Of a DNA stretch of 25,557 nt, positions 1 through 7,640 are shown piece after piece. Below the pieces are notes generated by a model. That model saw nothing but the letters and a program-made list of their open reading frames with translations. It ran no database searches and was not told the origin of the DNA. The DNA is taken from assembly GCA_026389415.1 (NCBI GenBank), contig JAPLHX010000192.1, positions 1 through 25,557 of the forward strand, written 5' to 3'. The translations under genes were made by a program, and so were the position numbers. The DNA is from Coprothermobacterota bacterium (GTDB taxonomy: Bacteria > Caldisericota > JANLFM01). The stretch's first letter is position 1. Every line of letters starts with the position of its first letter.

Positions 1-2
1 TC

Positions 3-323
3 ATCGTCGGCTGGACGATTGTCCGGCTAACCTGGAATATCCTGGTACCTGCTGACTGGTGCTTCGACCCTAACCCCGGTTTCATTCTGTGGTTGTTCAT
101 TTCCAATATAATGCGGATCTTCCGAATTCCCCTGCTACCGATCGGGCAGAACCTGCAAGGCACGCATGCAGTGGTTAGGGCTCAAACCGATCTAGAGACG
201 GATGTGAAGGCCGAGCGAGAAATGGAGGCTATTCTGATGCACCTGGAAAGGAAAAACGAGATGAGCTTACGCATTTTGCAGTATCTCGAAGAGGAGCAAA
301 CCAAAACAACTCGAACAACTTGA
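3..323 (+). CDS. DUF1003 family membrane protein, C-terminal part (5' end outside window)
   Basis: The frame is open from the first bases of the window to the TGA at 321-323, so the gene starts upstream. The visible C-terminal ~106 residues show the DUF1003 pattern: a tryptophan- and asparagine-containing stretch, an FDPNP motif that opens the last membrane segment (FDPYP in most relatives), a short polar PIGQNLQ turn that corresponds to the usual MSQNRQ, and a charged tail with the KAEREM helix followed by a Glu-rich coiled-coil-like end. DUF1003 proteins are inner-membrane proteins of unknown function. A later TTG at 93 would start inside the last membrane segment and is not a credible start. 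The gene ends at a terminator shared with the convergent cold-shock gene. Confidence 0.8.
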   Translation: MVGWTIVRLTWNILVPADWCFDPNPGFILWLFISNIMRIFRIPLLPIGQNLQGTHAVVRAQTDLETDVKAEREMEAILMHLERKNEMSLRILQYLEEEQTKTTRTT

Positions 324-326
324 GAT

Positions 327-361
327 AAAAAAGACCCCCGATTGCTCGAGGGTCTTTTTTT
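327..361. terminator. bidirectional rho-independent terminator
   Basis: An A-run plus GACCC (327-337) pairs with GGGTC plus a T-run (350-361) around a 12-base loop. The flanking A and T runs make it a terminator on both strands. It sits between the convergent DUF1003 gene (stop at 323) and the cold-shock gene (stop at 381), where such a shared terminator is expected. Confidence 0.85.
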
Positions 362-380
362 CGGCGTTTCTCAGAATGAA

Positions 381-581
381 CTAGATGCGGTTCACATTCT
401 GGGCTTGGGGTCCCTTTGGACCCTTGGTGATGTCGAAACTCACCCGTTGTCCTTCGTCCAGAGATCTGTAACCGTCACCTTGGATTGCGGAAAAGTGAAC
501 GAACACATCGTCCCCACCATCAACCTCGATGAAGCCATAACCCTTCTGGGCGTTGAACCACTTGACTTTGCCTTCAGCCAA
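381..581 (-). CDS. cold-shock protein, CspA/CspB family
   Basis: A 66-residue OB-fold RNA/ssDNA chaperone, exactly the usual family length. The nucleic-acid-binding motifs are intact: KGYGFIEV (RNP1, residues 13-20) and VFVHF (RNP2, residues 26-30). The body GKVKWFN, SAIQGDGY and KGPQAQNV reads very close to Bacillus CspB. The start is taken as TTG at 581-579: it gives the family N-terminus (LAEGKVKWF), and a purine-rich GGAAGGGAG ribosome site lies about 7 bases upstream. A longer in-frame start at 629 would add 16 residues with no family counterpart. The gene stands alone, ends at a bidirectional terminator and has a long upstream leader with an inverted repeat, which fits post-transcriptional control typical of cold-shock genes (inferred). 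Confidence 0.93.
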   Translation of the reverse strand: MAEGKVKWFNAQKGYGFIEVDGGDDVFVHFSAIQGDGYRSLDEGQRVSFDITKGPKGPQAQNVNRI

Positions 582-633
582 TGCAGTTCTCCCTTCCTCT
601 AAACTTATTCCTCTTTCAAGGAACGACAAAGCA

Positions 634-657
634 TGACAGGTTCTGTCTTTCCTGTCA
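634..657 (-). promoter_or_regulatory. perfect 7-bp inverted repeat upstream of csp, overlapping a TTGACA -35-like box
   Basis: TGACAGG (634-640) and CCTGTCA (651-657) form a perfect inverted repeat with a 10-base spacer. On the minus strand, a consensus TTGACA hexamer (658-653) overlaps one arm, and a weak -10-like CATGCT lies 17 bases on (635-630). This could be an operator over the csp promoter or a hairpin in the csp mRNA leader. The sequence alone does not decide between them. Confidence 0.4.
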
Positions 658-661
658 AATG

Positions 662-685
662 CTTTCGGGCATTCTTTCGGGCATT
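662..685. repeat. 12-bp perfect tandem duplication
   Basis: CTTTCGGGCATT occurs twice in direct succession (662-673 and 674-685) in the spacer between the divergent csp and GNAT genes. It is probably a replication-slippage duplication. No function is evident. Confidence 0.9.
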
Positions 686-822
686 GATAGCTAAATGGTG
701 TATCATATACCGTTGAATGTCTTCTCGTAGTTCACATTCGTTAACCTCGGATGTGCTACCAATGATTGTTATACGATTCGAGTGACCAGCGCTCTCCATG
801 AGACTGGAACCAAGGGAGCAAT

Positions 823-1596
823 ATGATTGAAATCGAACGAACCGATCCTCGCTTACGCCGATTGCTAGACGAAGAACGCATCCCTACGGTCATGATTCAA
901 GGTGAGCTGGACTTGGCTTGCGAAAAGTCCCGCCGGATATTTTTAGATGACCCCGATGATCCCGGTGGTGTGCTGGTGATCGGCGATTGGGTGAAGATCC
1001 ACGCGCGGTATCCCGAGGCCTTGGAGCATCTGTTACCCGCACTGGCAGGAATGAATGAGATCAGTGTAAGTGCGGTGAACCCTTGGATTCGTGATCGACT
1101 GGCGCAAGAATGGGCATTTGGTTGGGAGACTCGTTGCTGGCTCTGGTACTTGGAATCCAGCGAGTTGGTGATCCCTTCCCCATTACATTCCCCACAACCG
1201 CTTCGACCCGAGCATGCCGCATTAGTGAACCGGCACTGGGAGCACGGCGACGAAAATTCGGTAGAATACATCCGTTGGCGGATCCGGGAAGGACCAAGTT
1301 TTGCCATTTTTCAAGAAGGTGAACCGGTCTCTTGGTGTCTTGTGCACTGGGACGAAGCGATGGGTCCGGCATTCACCTTGCCTCAGGCCCGCCACAAGGG
1401 GTATGCTACCAGTATAACTGTAGCGTTGGTACAAGACTTACTGGGTCGTGGGCGGATTCCCTACTTAAACACTTTGCAGGAAAACATGGCGCCACAACGC
1501 TTAGCCGATCGCTTGGGCTTCCGTCGCTGGGGCGACGTGTGTTGGCTCGGTGCAAAACGAATCGAATCATCGGACCGAAGCAAACAGGAGGATTGA
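823..1596 (+). CDS. GNAT-family N-acetyltransferase (FR47 / glycine-N-acyltransferase-like)
   Basis: A 257-residue protein with a two-part layout. The N-terminal half (~1-120) is divergent. The C-terminal half (~125-248) reads as a GNAT fold: an acidic substrate-side segment (GDENSVEYIRWRI), a central strand with EPVSWCLVHWD, the acetyl-CoA pyrophosphate-binding region RHKGYATSITVALV (the Q/R-x-x-G-x-A/G signature), and the closing NMAPQRLADRLGFRRWGD element in which the residues before LGF pack on CoA. It most resembles the FR47-like and glycine N-acyltransferase-type C-terminal domain. The substrate cannot be predicted. The ATG is preceded by GGGAG 7 bases upstream. The metallopeptidase gene starts 1 base after its stop, so the two are probably co-transcribed. 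Confidence 0.8.
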   Translation: MIEIERTDPRLRRLLDEERIPTVMIQGELDLACEKSRRIFLDDPDDPGGVLVIGDWVKIHARYPEALEHLLPALAGMNEISVSAVNPWIRDRLAQEWAFGWETRCWLWYLESSELVIPSPLHSPQPLRPEHAALVNRHWEHGDENSVEYIRWRIREGPSFAIFQEGEPVSWCLVHWDEAMGPAFTLPQARHKGYATSITVALVQDLLGRGRIPYLNTLQENMAPQRLADRLGFRRWGDVCWLGAKRIESSDRSKQED

Positions 1597-1597
1597 T

Positions 1598-2836
1598 ATG
1601 AATCATATGGGTTCTCATCCATTAAACGATGTAGCGGAAGCCTATATCCAACTGTGTTTTGCCGTGGAGCGTCTTTCACCCGGCTACGTGGACGCTTACT
1701 ATGGCCCACCTAGCTTGCGGAGCCAAAGCGCAGAGTTCTCCTGGGTCCAGATTGGCCGGAAAGCGGCTGCACAGATCGAGCGACTGGAAGGGTTGGCGGC
1801 TGCCCGGCCGGAGGAAGAAGCCCGTCGCTGCAGTCTGATATTGCACCTGCAAACGTTAAATGCCTATACCCATATTCGTAGTGGGGAAGCCCTGGCCTTC
1901 GACCAGGAGTCTTCTTCACTCTACGATGCAATCGCTCCCCAAAAGAACCCAGCAGAAATGGCTGCCATCCGGGCTAAACTGGAAGAGCTGCTTCCCGGAC
2001 GCGACCCGCTTTATCAGCGGATGGAGGAATTGCACTCCCACACCCAAATTCCACCGGAGAAGCTGGATGGGATCCTAGCCCAAGCCATCAATGAAGCCCG
2101 TCGTCGCACGGCAGAATGGGTTGTGCTACCGGAGGGGGATCGATTCCAGGTGGAGTACGTCACCAACCAGCCTTGGTCTGGTTACAACTGGTATTTGGGT
2201 CAAGGAAAAAGTTTGATCCAGATCAACCGGGATCTGCCCGCTCACCTCGATCTAGCCATCGCTTTGGCATGTCACGAAGGTTATCCCGGCCACCATCTCT
2301 ACCACGAATTGCGTGAGCAGGAATTCTACCACCGCCGCGGTTGGGTTGAGTTCTCTATCTACCCACTCTTCGGCCCCGATGCTCTGTTGGCAGAAGGAAG
2401 TGCCAATTTCGGCATAAAGGTTGCCTTCCCCACGCTGGAAGAGCGAATTGCATTCGAGCAAGAAGTATTGTGCCCCATGGCTGGGTTTGACCCGGAAGAA
2501 GTGGCACGTTATGACCGCGTGGCAGAGCTAGCGAGCGATTTGGCCTGGGTGGAGATCGATACAGCCCGCTTGCTGTGCGATGGACGTATCGGTGAGGCTG
2601 AAGCGGAACGACGGCTGGTGGAGGAACGATTGCTTTCTCCCAAGGAAGCGGCCAAAGAGGTGGAATTTATCCGCACTTATCGAGCCTATGTGATCTGTTA
2701 CAAATTGGGGATGGAATTGGTGAAAACCTGGGTGGAGGGACGTGGCGGAACGCCAGACCGTCCAAGAGAACGGTGGCAGGAGTTCTTATCACTGTTGGTT
2801 TCCCCGGTTTTGCCGGCGGATTTACAGAAACTTTAG
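1598..2836 (+). CDS. DUF885-like zinc metallopeptidase
   Basis: A 412-residue protein whose centre carries HEGYPGHH (residues 226-233). This is the characteristic extended zinc-binding motif of the DUF885 family. A downstream LAEGSAN (264-270) is the usual site of the third zinc ligand, Glu266. The N-terminal VDAYYGPP (31-38) is typical of a shorter DUF885-related subgroup. Usual DUF885 proteins are nearer 550-600 residues, so this is a compact version without visible signal peptide or membrane segment; a cytoplasmic peptidase is inferred. The start is ATG 1598: a perfect AGGAGG (1586-1591) lies 6 bases upstream inside the end of the GNAT gene, so translation is probably coupled. An in-frame extension back to 1550 overlaps the GNAT gene and lacks such a site. 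Confidence 0.8.
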   Translation: MNHMGSHPLNDVAEAYIQLCFAVERLSPGYVDAYYGPPSLRSQSAEFSWVQIGRKAAAQIERLEGLAAARPEEEARRCSLILHLQTLNAYTHIRSGEALAFDQESSSLYDAIAPQKNPAEMAAIRAKLEELLPGRDPLYQRMEELHSHTQIPPEKLDGILAQAINEARRRTAEWVVLPEGDRFQVEYVTNQPWSGYNWYLGQGKSLIQINRDLPAHLDLAIALACHEGYPGHHLYHELREQEFYHRRGWVEFSIYPLFGPDALLAEGSANFGIKVAFPTLEERIAFEQEVLCPMAGFDPEEVARYDRVAELASDLAWVEIDTARLLCDGRIGEAEAERRLVEERLLSPKEAAKEVEFIRTYRAYVICYKLGMELVKTWVEGRGGTPDRPRERWQEFLSLLVSPVLPADLQKL

Positions 2837-2951
2837 CGGGTTTCAAACCAGTGATAGGAATTCACAGGCATCCAAGGAAAAGGCAGGTTACATCACTGCT
2901 GATCATTCCCCTTCCTTGCGCGATAAGTAAGGACGCAGGAAACTGATAGCT

Positions 2952-4973
2952 ATGAAGCGCAAACTCCTTATTTTGATGTTGTTATTTTCTATCACTCTGG
3001 GGATGGCAAGCCTCGTCGGTGCCAGTACTCGAAGCCGACAGATCGAAGTAGCCTACCGCGATATTTCCATCACCGTGGATGGGAAAACCGTAGTGAGTGA
3101 CCCGGAATCGTTCATTTATGAAGGTCGAACTTTCGTGCCGCTTCGCCTGATCGCAGAGGCCATGGGCCAGCGGGTGGTCTGGGACGAAGGGAACAGCCGG
3201 GTGATCATCGGTACCGCACTGCCCCAAGAAACACAGCTGGAAGATTCCTTGGGAGATCCTGGAGATTTGTATGCTGTGGCTGCACGGGACGCAAACGTGG
3301 TAGCAGTGGGCAGTAAAGGCACCATCCTGATCTCTAAGAATGGGAAGTCCTGGCAACGAAAAGGTGTCGCTCGCGCGGAGACGTTGCGCGCCGTGACCTA
3401 TAACAAAAACGTCTATGTAACCGTTGGCGACACCGGACTTTGTCTGACTTCACCGGACGGCGTGGCCTGGACTGAGCACAAGCTTGGAGCCGCCGGAAGC
3501 TTGAATGGCATAACGTATGGGGTGGACCGTTTTGTCGTGGTAGGAGACCAAGGAACTGTTTTTTCTTCTATCGATGGAAATACTTGGATCAAGCAGGAAA
3601 GTGGAGTCACTGGGAAGTTGTGGAGCATCACTTACGGGGCGGGTCGCTTCGTGGCGGTGGGGGAAGAAGGGACGCTCCTGTCATCATCCGACGGAGCTGT
3701 CTGGACGCCGATCGACAGCGGTACAACTCTTGGTCTACGCCAAGCAACTTACCATGAACTACCCGGTATGGGGCTGTTCTTGCTGGTTGGCGAAGGTGGA
3801 ACGATGCTGGGTTCTTCCGATGGAATTCATTGGACCAAAAGGGCATCGGGTACGAGCAACACTCTTCAGGCTGTCGCGATCGATGATCTTGAGATGATTG
3901 CCGTGGGGATCAATGGCACCATCCTTCAGTCGACGGACGGTAAGCAATGGGAGATTGCGGGTCCAATAACCACCAATCCGAATCATGGAGTAGTTCGAGC
4001 GGAAAACCAGTGGCTGGTCGTCGGGAACGGTGGTCAAATCCTGCGGAAGCAAGACGAGGAAACGTGGACGGTGATTCGCTCGGGTATCGATCTCTATGCG
4101 GTTGTGCATGCTCACGAGCGGTGGATCGAGGTCGGCGATGCCGGATTGATCCTCACATCTGACGATGGAAGGGAATGGATTCCCCGAAAGGCAATCACAT
4201 CCTTCAAGTTGCCCGCCGGGATTCCCCTGTCCAGCCTACCCGCGAACCTTGCAGCGAGTTTGACTATTCCCGCTCCGCTATGGCGTGGGCTGGCGTTTGG
4301 TGGTGGCCGTTTTGTAGCAGTGGGAAGCGGGGGGGCGGTTTGGACGTCTGACGATGGCTTCCGTTGGGATGTGCGGATGTCCAATACTTCCTCTTTTCTG
4401 CGCCAAGTCGTGTTTGGAAATGATCGTTTTGTCGCCGTCGGCGATGGCGGAACGGTATTGGTATCGACCGATGGAGCAGTGTGGACTTTGCATAGCGCTG
4501 GTTCCACGGCCGACCTGTACGCCGTGGCATACGGCAGGGGGCAATTTATGGCAGTTGGTGCAGATGGCGCGATCCTGGTGTCAACAGATGGCATCCGCTG
4601 GGATAAGATCCAATTGGGGATCTCACCAAACCTGCGCGCCGTGTGCTCCACTTCCAATGGCTGGCTGGCGGTGGGGGAACAGGGAACGATCCTGACATCT
4701 GCAAATGGATCCCAATGGGCCACCGCAGATAGCGGGACGACCGCTGACTTGCTTGGACTTGCGTTTGGCGAGAGCCGCCTATTGGCGGTAGGCCGCAAGG
4801 GAACTCTTCTGACGAGCTCCGATGGTGCCCAGTGGCAGTTGGTTCCAGCAGGCACTTCTGTGGACTTGTTCGTTGCGACCTGGGCGGGGGGTCAATGGCT
4901 GGTCGCTGGGCAAAACGGGCAAACACTAGTTTCGTCTGATGGTTGGAACTGGCGAAACGCTGTAGAACCCTGA
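2952..4973 (+). CDS. secreted stalk-domain protein with 14 YCF48/BNR-like propeller repeats
   Basis: A 673-residue exported protein. Residues 1-24 are a signal peptide (MKRK, then a hydrophobic core ending in VGA). Residues ~31-88 match the copper-amine-oxidase N-terminal 'stalk' domain (TVDGKTV, EGRTFVPLRLIAEAMG, VVWDE), a cell-envelope module common in Bacillota. The rest is a tandem array of ~41-residue repeats with consensus VGxxGTxLxSxDGxxW, typical of YCF48/BNR-like beta-propeller blades. I count 14 copies, eight before and six after an insert (around residues 407-440, rich in Leu, Pro and Ala). That number would fit two seven-bladed propellers. The role is unknown; an extracellular binding or scaffold protein is the cautious reading. 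A GCAGGA ribosome site lies about 11 bases before the ATG. Confidence 0.85.
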   Translation: MKRKLLILMLLFSITLGMASLVGASTRSRQIEVAYRDISITVDGKTVVSDPESFIYEGRTFVPLRLIAEAMGQRVVWDEGNSRVIIGTALPQETQLEDSLGDPGDLYAVAARDANVVAVGSKGTILISKNGKSWQRKGVARAETLRAVTYNKNVYVTVGDTGLCLTSPDGVAWTEHKLGAAGSLNGITYGVDRFVVVGDQGTVFSSIDGNTWIKQESGVTGKLWSITYGAGRFVAVGEEGTLLSSSDGAVWTPIDSGTTLGLRQATYHELPGMGLFLLVGEGGTMLGSSDGIHWTKRASGTSNTLQAVAIDDLEMIAVGINGTILQSTDGKQWEIAGPITTNPNHGVVRAENQWLVVGNGGQILRKQDEETWTVIRSGIDLYAVVHAHERWIEVGDAGLILTSDDGREWIPRKAITSFKLPAGIPLSSLPANLAASLTIPAPLWRGLAFGGGRFVAVGSGGAVWTSDDGFRWDVRMSNTSSFLRQVVFGNDRFVAVGDGGTVLVSTDGAVWTLHSAGSTADLYAVAYGRGQFMAVGADGAILVSTDGIRWDKIQLGISPNLRAVCSTSNGWLAVGEQGTILTSANGSQWATADSGTTADLLGLAFGESRLLAVGRKGTLLTSSDGAQWQLVPAGTSVDLFVATWAGGQWLVAGQNGQTLVSSDGWNWRNAVEP

Positions 4974-4993
4974 ATTACACCGGATTACACCGG
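4974..4993. repeat. 10-bp perfect tandem repeat directly after the stalk-protein stop codon
   Basis: ATTACACCGG is present twice in succession (4974-4983, 4984-4993), and a third partial copy (ATT) follows. It is probably slippage-derived. No T-rich tail is present, so it does not form a terminator. Confidence 0.85.
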
Positions 4994-5239
4994 ATTTGGC
5001 CTAATCGCCACTGAATGACTCAAGAACGTCTAGCAACCAGGAATCACATTCGCGACTACCTTTACCGCGTTTGGTTGCTTAGTCATACTAGCCGTTTCGC
5101 TCTTCGTATTCACCCCGCCCGAAAGTCTAAACAGTCTTTGGCTCAGGTTGATAGAGCTCCCTGCATTCTCCGTTTAGCTACCCAATTGGCAAGTGGGGCA
5201 TCACTCCCCTGATTGGTCAATCCAGGCAGTATCCTCTGC
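4994..5239. other. intergenic region without a supported gene
   Basis: No convincing gene lies between the stalk protein and the promoter at 5240. One frame (5034-5177) is open for 47 codons and would encode a hydrophobic, membrane-like stretch, but it has a TAG immediately upstream and no start codon. At best it is a relic. Confidence 0.5.
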
Positions 5240-5245
5240 TATAAT
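5237..5245 (+). promoter_or_regulatory. extended -10 promoter (TGcTATAAT)
   Basis: A perfect TATAAT (5240-5245) is preceded by TG and one base, the extended -10 configuration that needs little -35 contact. The nearest -35-like hexamer, TTGGTC (5213), is too far at 21 bases. Predicted transcription start is near 5252, which leaves a short leader with AAGGAGGT (5270-5277) before the ATG at 5281. It drives the aldehyde dehydrogenase/STAS operon. Confidence 0.6.
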
Positions 5246-5280
5246 TCTTGGCAGGCCAATCGAGGCGCGAAGGAGGTCCG

Positions 5281-6717
5281 ATGGAAAGCGCAAGTGATCG
5301 ATTCAACGTGGATGAGGTAATGCAACGAGCCATACAGGCTGCGGCCGTGTTTAGCCAACTGGACCAGGAGCACACCGACCGGATCGTGTGTGCCGCCTAC
5401 CGGGCGGGTTTTAACGCACGCGTGCAATTGGCCAAGATGGCTTGCGAGGAAACTCAGTTGGGCAAATGGCAGGACAAGGTGATGAAGAATGTGCTGGCTA
5501 CCCAGCTTGTGTACGAAGACATCAAAGATTTAAGGACTGTCGGCGTGATCTCGGAGGACCGGGAGCGAGGCATCGTGGAGATTGCGCAACCATTGGGGCC
5601 GATTTTGGCAGTAACCCCTATCACCAACCCTACATCGACCGTTATGTTCAAGATCCTGCTCGCCTTAAAGACGCGAAATCCGATTATTATCCGGCCGCAC
5701 AACAAGGCGATTCGTTGTTCGAACGAAGCCGCGCGCATCCTGTACGAAGCGGCTTTGTCCGAGGATGCGCCGGAAGACTGCGTGCAGTGGTTGGGAAATA
5801 CCACCCGCGAGGAAACGCATGCCCTGATGTCCCACAAAAAGTTGGCTTTAATCCTTGCGACAGGCGGCACCGGACTTGTGAAATCCGCTTACAGTTCCGG
5901 CACGCCGGCTATCGGCGTGGGAGCCGGAAACGTGCCGGTTTACATCGAACGTTCCGCCGATATTCCTTTCGCCGTAGAGCAAATCCTGGTTTCCAAAACC
6001 TTCGACAACGGTACTGTCTGTGCCAGCGAGCAAGCCGCGGTAACGGAACGGATCGTGGCTGACCAGGTTGAAGCGGAATTTCGGCGACAAGGCGCCTATT
6101 TCCTGAACAAGGAGGAAATCCAGAAGGTCACAGAAGTTGCTTTTGATCGGGAGCAAGGGGTCATGAGCATGGCGGTGGTGGGCCAACTTGCCACACATAT
6201 TGCCCATCTGGCCGGGATCGAAGTCCCGCCGGAGACCTTACTTCTGATGGCTCCGCAGAAAAAAGTGGGGCGAGATTACCCCCTCTCCTCGGAAATCCTG
6301 GCTCCCATCCTGGCCTATTATGTAGTGGAAGATTTCCCGGAAGCGGTCAACCTGTGCATAGACCTCAATTATCACGGCGGTATCGGCCATACTGCCTCCA
6401 TCTTCTCCAATAACGAGAAGGCCATCCGCGATTTCGCAATCACAATGAATGCCGGCCGCATCCTGGTAAACACGCCTTCCTCGCAAGGTGCGGTGGGTGC
6501 GATCTACAACACTTTGGACGCCTCGCTGACCCTGGGTTGCGGCTCGGGGGGCAAAAACATCACCACTGACAATGTCAGTGCCCGCCATCTGCTCAACATC
6601 CAACGAATTGCCCGGCGGCGGGTGAATGCGGAACTGGCACAATTCGACAAAAGCCTATACCTGGACGAAGGCGTTGACGCCGCTATGCTGGAAACACTCT
6701 ATTACCGGAACCGTTAA
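5281..6717 (+). CDS. acylating acetaldehyde dehydrogenase (stand-alone AdhE-type ALDH domain)
   Basis: A 478-residue aldehyde dehydrogenase of the CoA-acylating type (aldehyde + CoA + NAD+ = acyl-CoA + NADH). The catalytic cysteine is Cys247 in FDNGTVCASEQ, and a cofactor-side GVGAGNVPVYIE (212-223) and ITNPTST (114-120) match the N-terminal half of bifunctional AdhE. The protein ends after the ALDH domain: the iron-dependent alcohol dehydrogenase half of AdhE (total ~870 residues) is absent, so it would interconvert acyl-CoA and aldehyde only. The start is ATG 5281: it has a near-perfect AAGGAGGT, while an upstream in-frame TTG at 5248 would lie at or before the predicted transcription start. 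No microcompartment-targeting extension is evident. It is followed after 9 bases by a STAS gene in the same operon. Confidence 0.9.
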   Translation: MESASDRFNVDEVMQRAIQAAAVFSQLDQEHTDRIVCAAYRAGFNARVQLAKMACEETQLGKWQDKVMKNVLATQLVYEDIKDLRTVGVISEDRERGIVEIAQPLGPILAVTPITNPTSTVMFKILLALKTRNPIIIRPHNKAIRCSNEAARILYEAALSEDAPEDCVQWLGNTTREETHALMSHKKLALILATGGTGLVKSAYSSGTPAIGVGAGNVPVYIERSADIPFAVEQILVSKTFDNGTVCASEQAAVTERIVADQVEAEFRRQGAYFLNKEEIQKVTEVAFDREQGVMSMAVVGQLATHIAHLAGIEVPPETLLLMAPQKKVGRDYPLSSEILAPILAYYVVEDFPEAVNLCIDLNYHGGIGHTASIFSNNEKAIRDFAITMNAGRILVNTPSSQGAVGAIYNTLDASLTLGCGSGGKNITTDNVSARHLLNIQRIARRRVNAELAQFDKSLYLDEGVDAAMLETLYYRNR

Positions 6718-6726
6718 GGAGCAATC

Positions 6727-7020
6727 ATGGTTCAATACGAGGAAACAGAAGAATCGTTAGTTGCAGTCTTTTCCGGCCGGCTGGACACCGTGTTTTGCCA
6801 GGAGTCGGAGCTGCAGGTGATGGAGCGAGTTCGCGCCGCCCGTGGGCGAGTGGAGTTTGATTTGGCGAAGGCTGATTACGTGGCTTCCGCTTTACTACGA
6901 CTTTGCCTGCAAGCCGCGAAGTCCTTGGGGAAGGATCGCTTCGCCGTTGTACGAGTGAACCCTTTTGTGAAAAAAGTGTTTAAAATTGCCGGGATGGATT
7001 CGCTATTGGCCGAGGACTAA
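6727..7020 (+). CDS. STAS-domain protein (anti-sigma-factor-antagonist-like)
   Basis: A 97-residue single STAS domain. It shows the typical opening strand with FSGRLDT (15-21), the central strand with a FDLAKADYVAS turn, the following helix (LLRLCLQAAKSLG) and the closing VNPFVKKVFKIAGMDSLL helix. In SpoIIAA the phosphorylated serine lies in DSSGL. Here the corresponding stretch is ASALL, where alanine replaces the phospho-serine position and the glycine is lost, so control by a classical anti-sigma kinase looks unlikely (alignment by eye). The start lies 9 bases after the aldehyde dehydrogenase stop and is served by the AAGGAG that overlaps that stop, so the two are co-translated. No anti-sigma or sigma gene is adjacent. 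Confidence 0.85.
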   Translation: MVQYEETEESLVAVFSGRLDTVFCQESELQVMERVRAARGRVEFDLAKADYVASALLRLCLQAAKSLGKDRFAVVRVNPFVKKVFKIAGMDSLLAED

Positions 7021-7076
7021 TCAGTTCCCCATTGTCATCTGAAGGCTTGGTCCACTGATACCAGAACTCCCGGGAG

Positions 7077-7553
7077 TCACAGTAATCCGTTGGCAAATCC
7101 TTGTGTTCGTGCATCGGACTCTGTTGCGCTGCAGCGAAGGCAAATCCGGACATACCAGGAGTATCGCGAGCCACAGGAACAACGATAGCGGGCCTCCTGT
7201 TCCACGAACCAGCCTAGTTCACCGATCTGCTTGATTCGTTTTAGATTGGCCATTGCTTCCGCATGATGCGGTATGCCGTCCGAGGCAAATGCAGTGATTC
7301 GTTCGCAAGGGAAAGCCGGGCAATCGCCACAGTGAAGCAGCGCGCGTTCTCGCGCACAATTGCGGATCTCGCAAGAAGGATCCGGGTCGTTTCGACAACC
7401 ATTGCATGGTTCCAAAGGATCCACTTTGCAGCGATCGTACTTCGCTGGCATCGCTCGCAGATGGTTGCGGTCCTGCTCTTCGTAAGCCACTTTGAAGCTG
7501 CAAGCCTGGCAATACAAACCGCAATAAGCTAACGCATTCATCGGATTTGGCAT
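7077..7553 (-). CDS. DUF3795 domain protein, cysteine-rich
   Basis: A 158-residue protein with 15 cysteines. The N-terminal CGLYCQAC (11-18), CNGC (50-53), C61/C66 and CGDCPAFPC (75-83) are the hallmark cysteine pattern of DUF3795, a family of unknown function suspected to bind metal. A second C-terminal CSC...CLRC set (125-141) looks like an added zinc-ribbon-type element. The start is uncertain: ATG 7553 is proposed, and ATG 7541 gives the common family N-terminus MNALAYCG. A longer frame to 7634 adds a non-family leader. It lies 87 bases downstream of the beta-lactamase-fold gene on the same strand. Confidence 0.75.
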   Translation of the reverse strand: MPNPMNALAYCGLYCQACSFKVAYEEQDRNHLRAMPAKYDRCKVDPLEPCNGCRNDPDPSCEIRNCARERALLHCGDCPAFPCERITAFASDGIPHHAEAMANLKRIKQIGELGWFVEQEARYRCSCGSRYSWYVRICLRCSATESDARTQGFANGLL

Positions 7554-7640
7554 TTCCTCGTGATCAATCGAACCGGCTACGTTTTCCTCGCCCAAAGAAA
7601 TATCTACATTCTGGGGTTGATCTATACATTGCAAGCCCCT

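Noticed and set aside
605..799. Minus-strand ORF of 64 residues upstream of csp
   Set aside because: It lies in the leader/promoter region, covers a tandem duplication and an inverted repeat, has no recognised family, and its ATG lacks a ribosome site.
4112..4855. Long minus-strand ORF (247 residues) within the stalk/propeller gene
   Set aside because: It is the antisense image of the repeats in the real gene; its own repeats mirror the sense repeats and it has no start signals.
5034..5177. Open frame encoding a hydrophobic stretch before the aldehyde dehydrogenase promoter
   Set aside because: A TAG lies immediately upstream and there is no start codon or ribosome site; at most a relic.
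5442..6062. Plus-strand ORF of 206 residues inside the aldehyde dehydrogenase gene
   Set aside because: Arginine-rich out-of-frame shadow of a gene with clear catalytic motifs.
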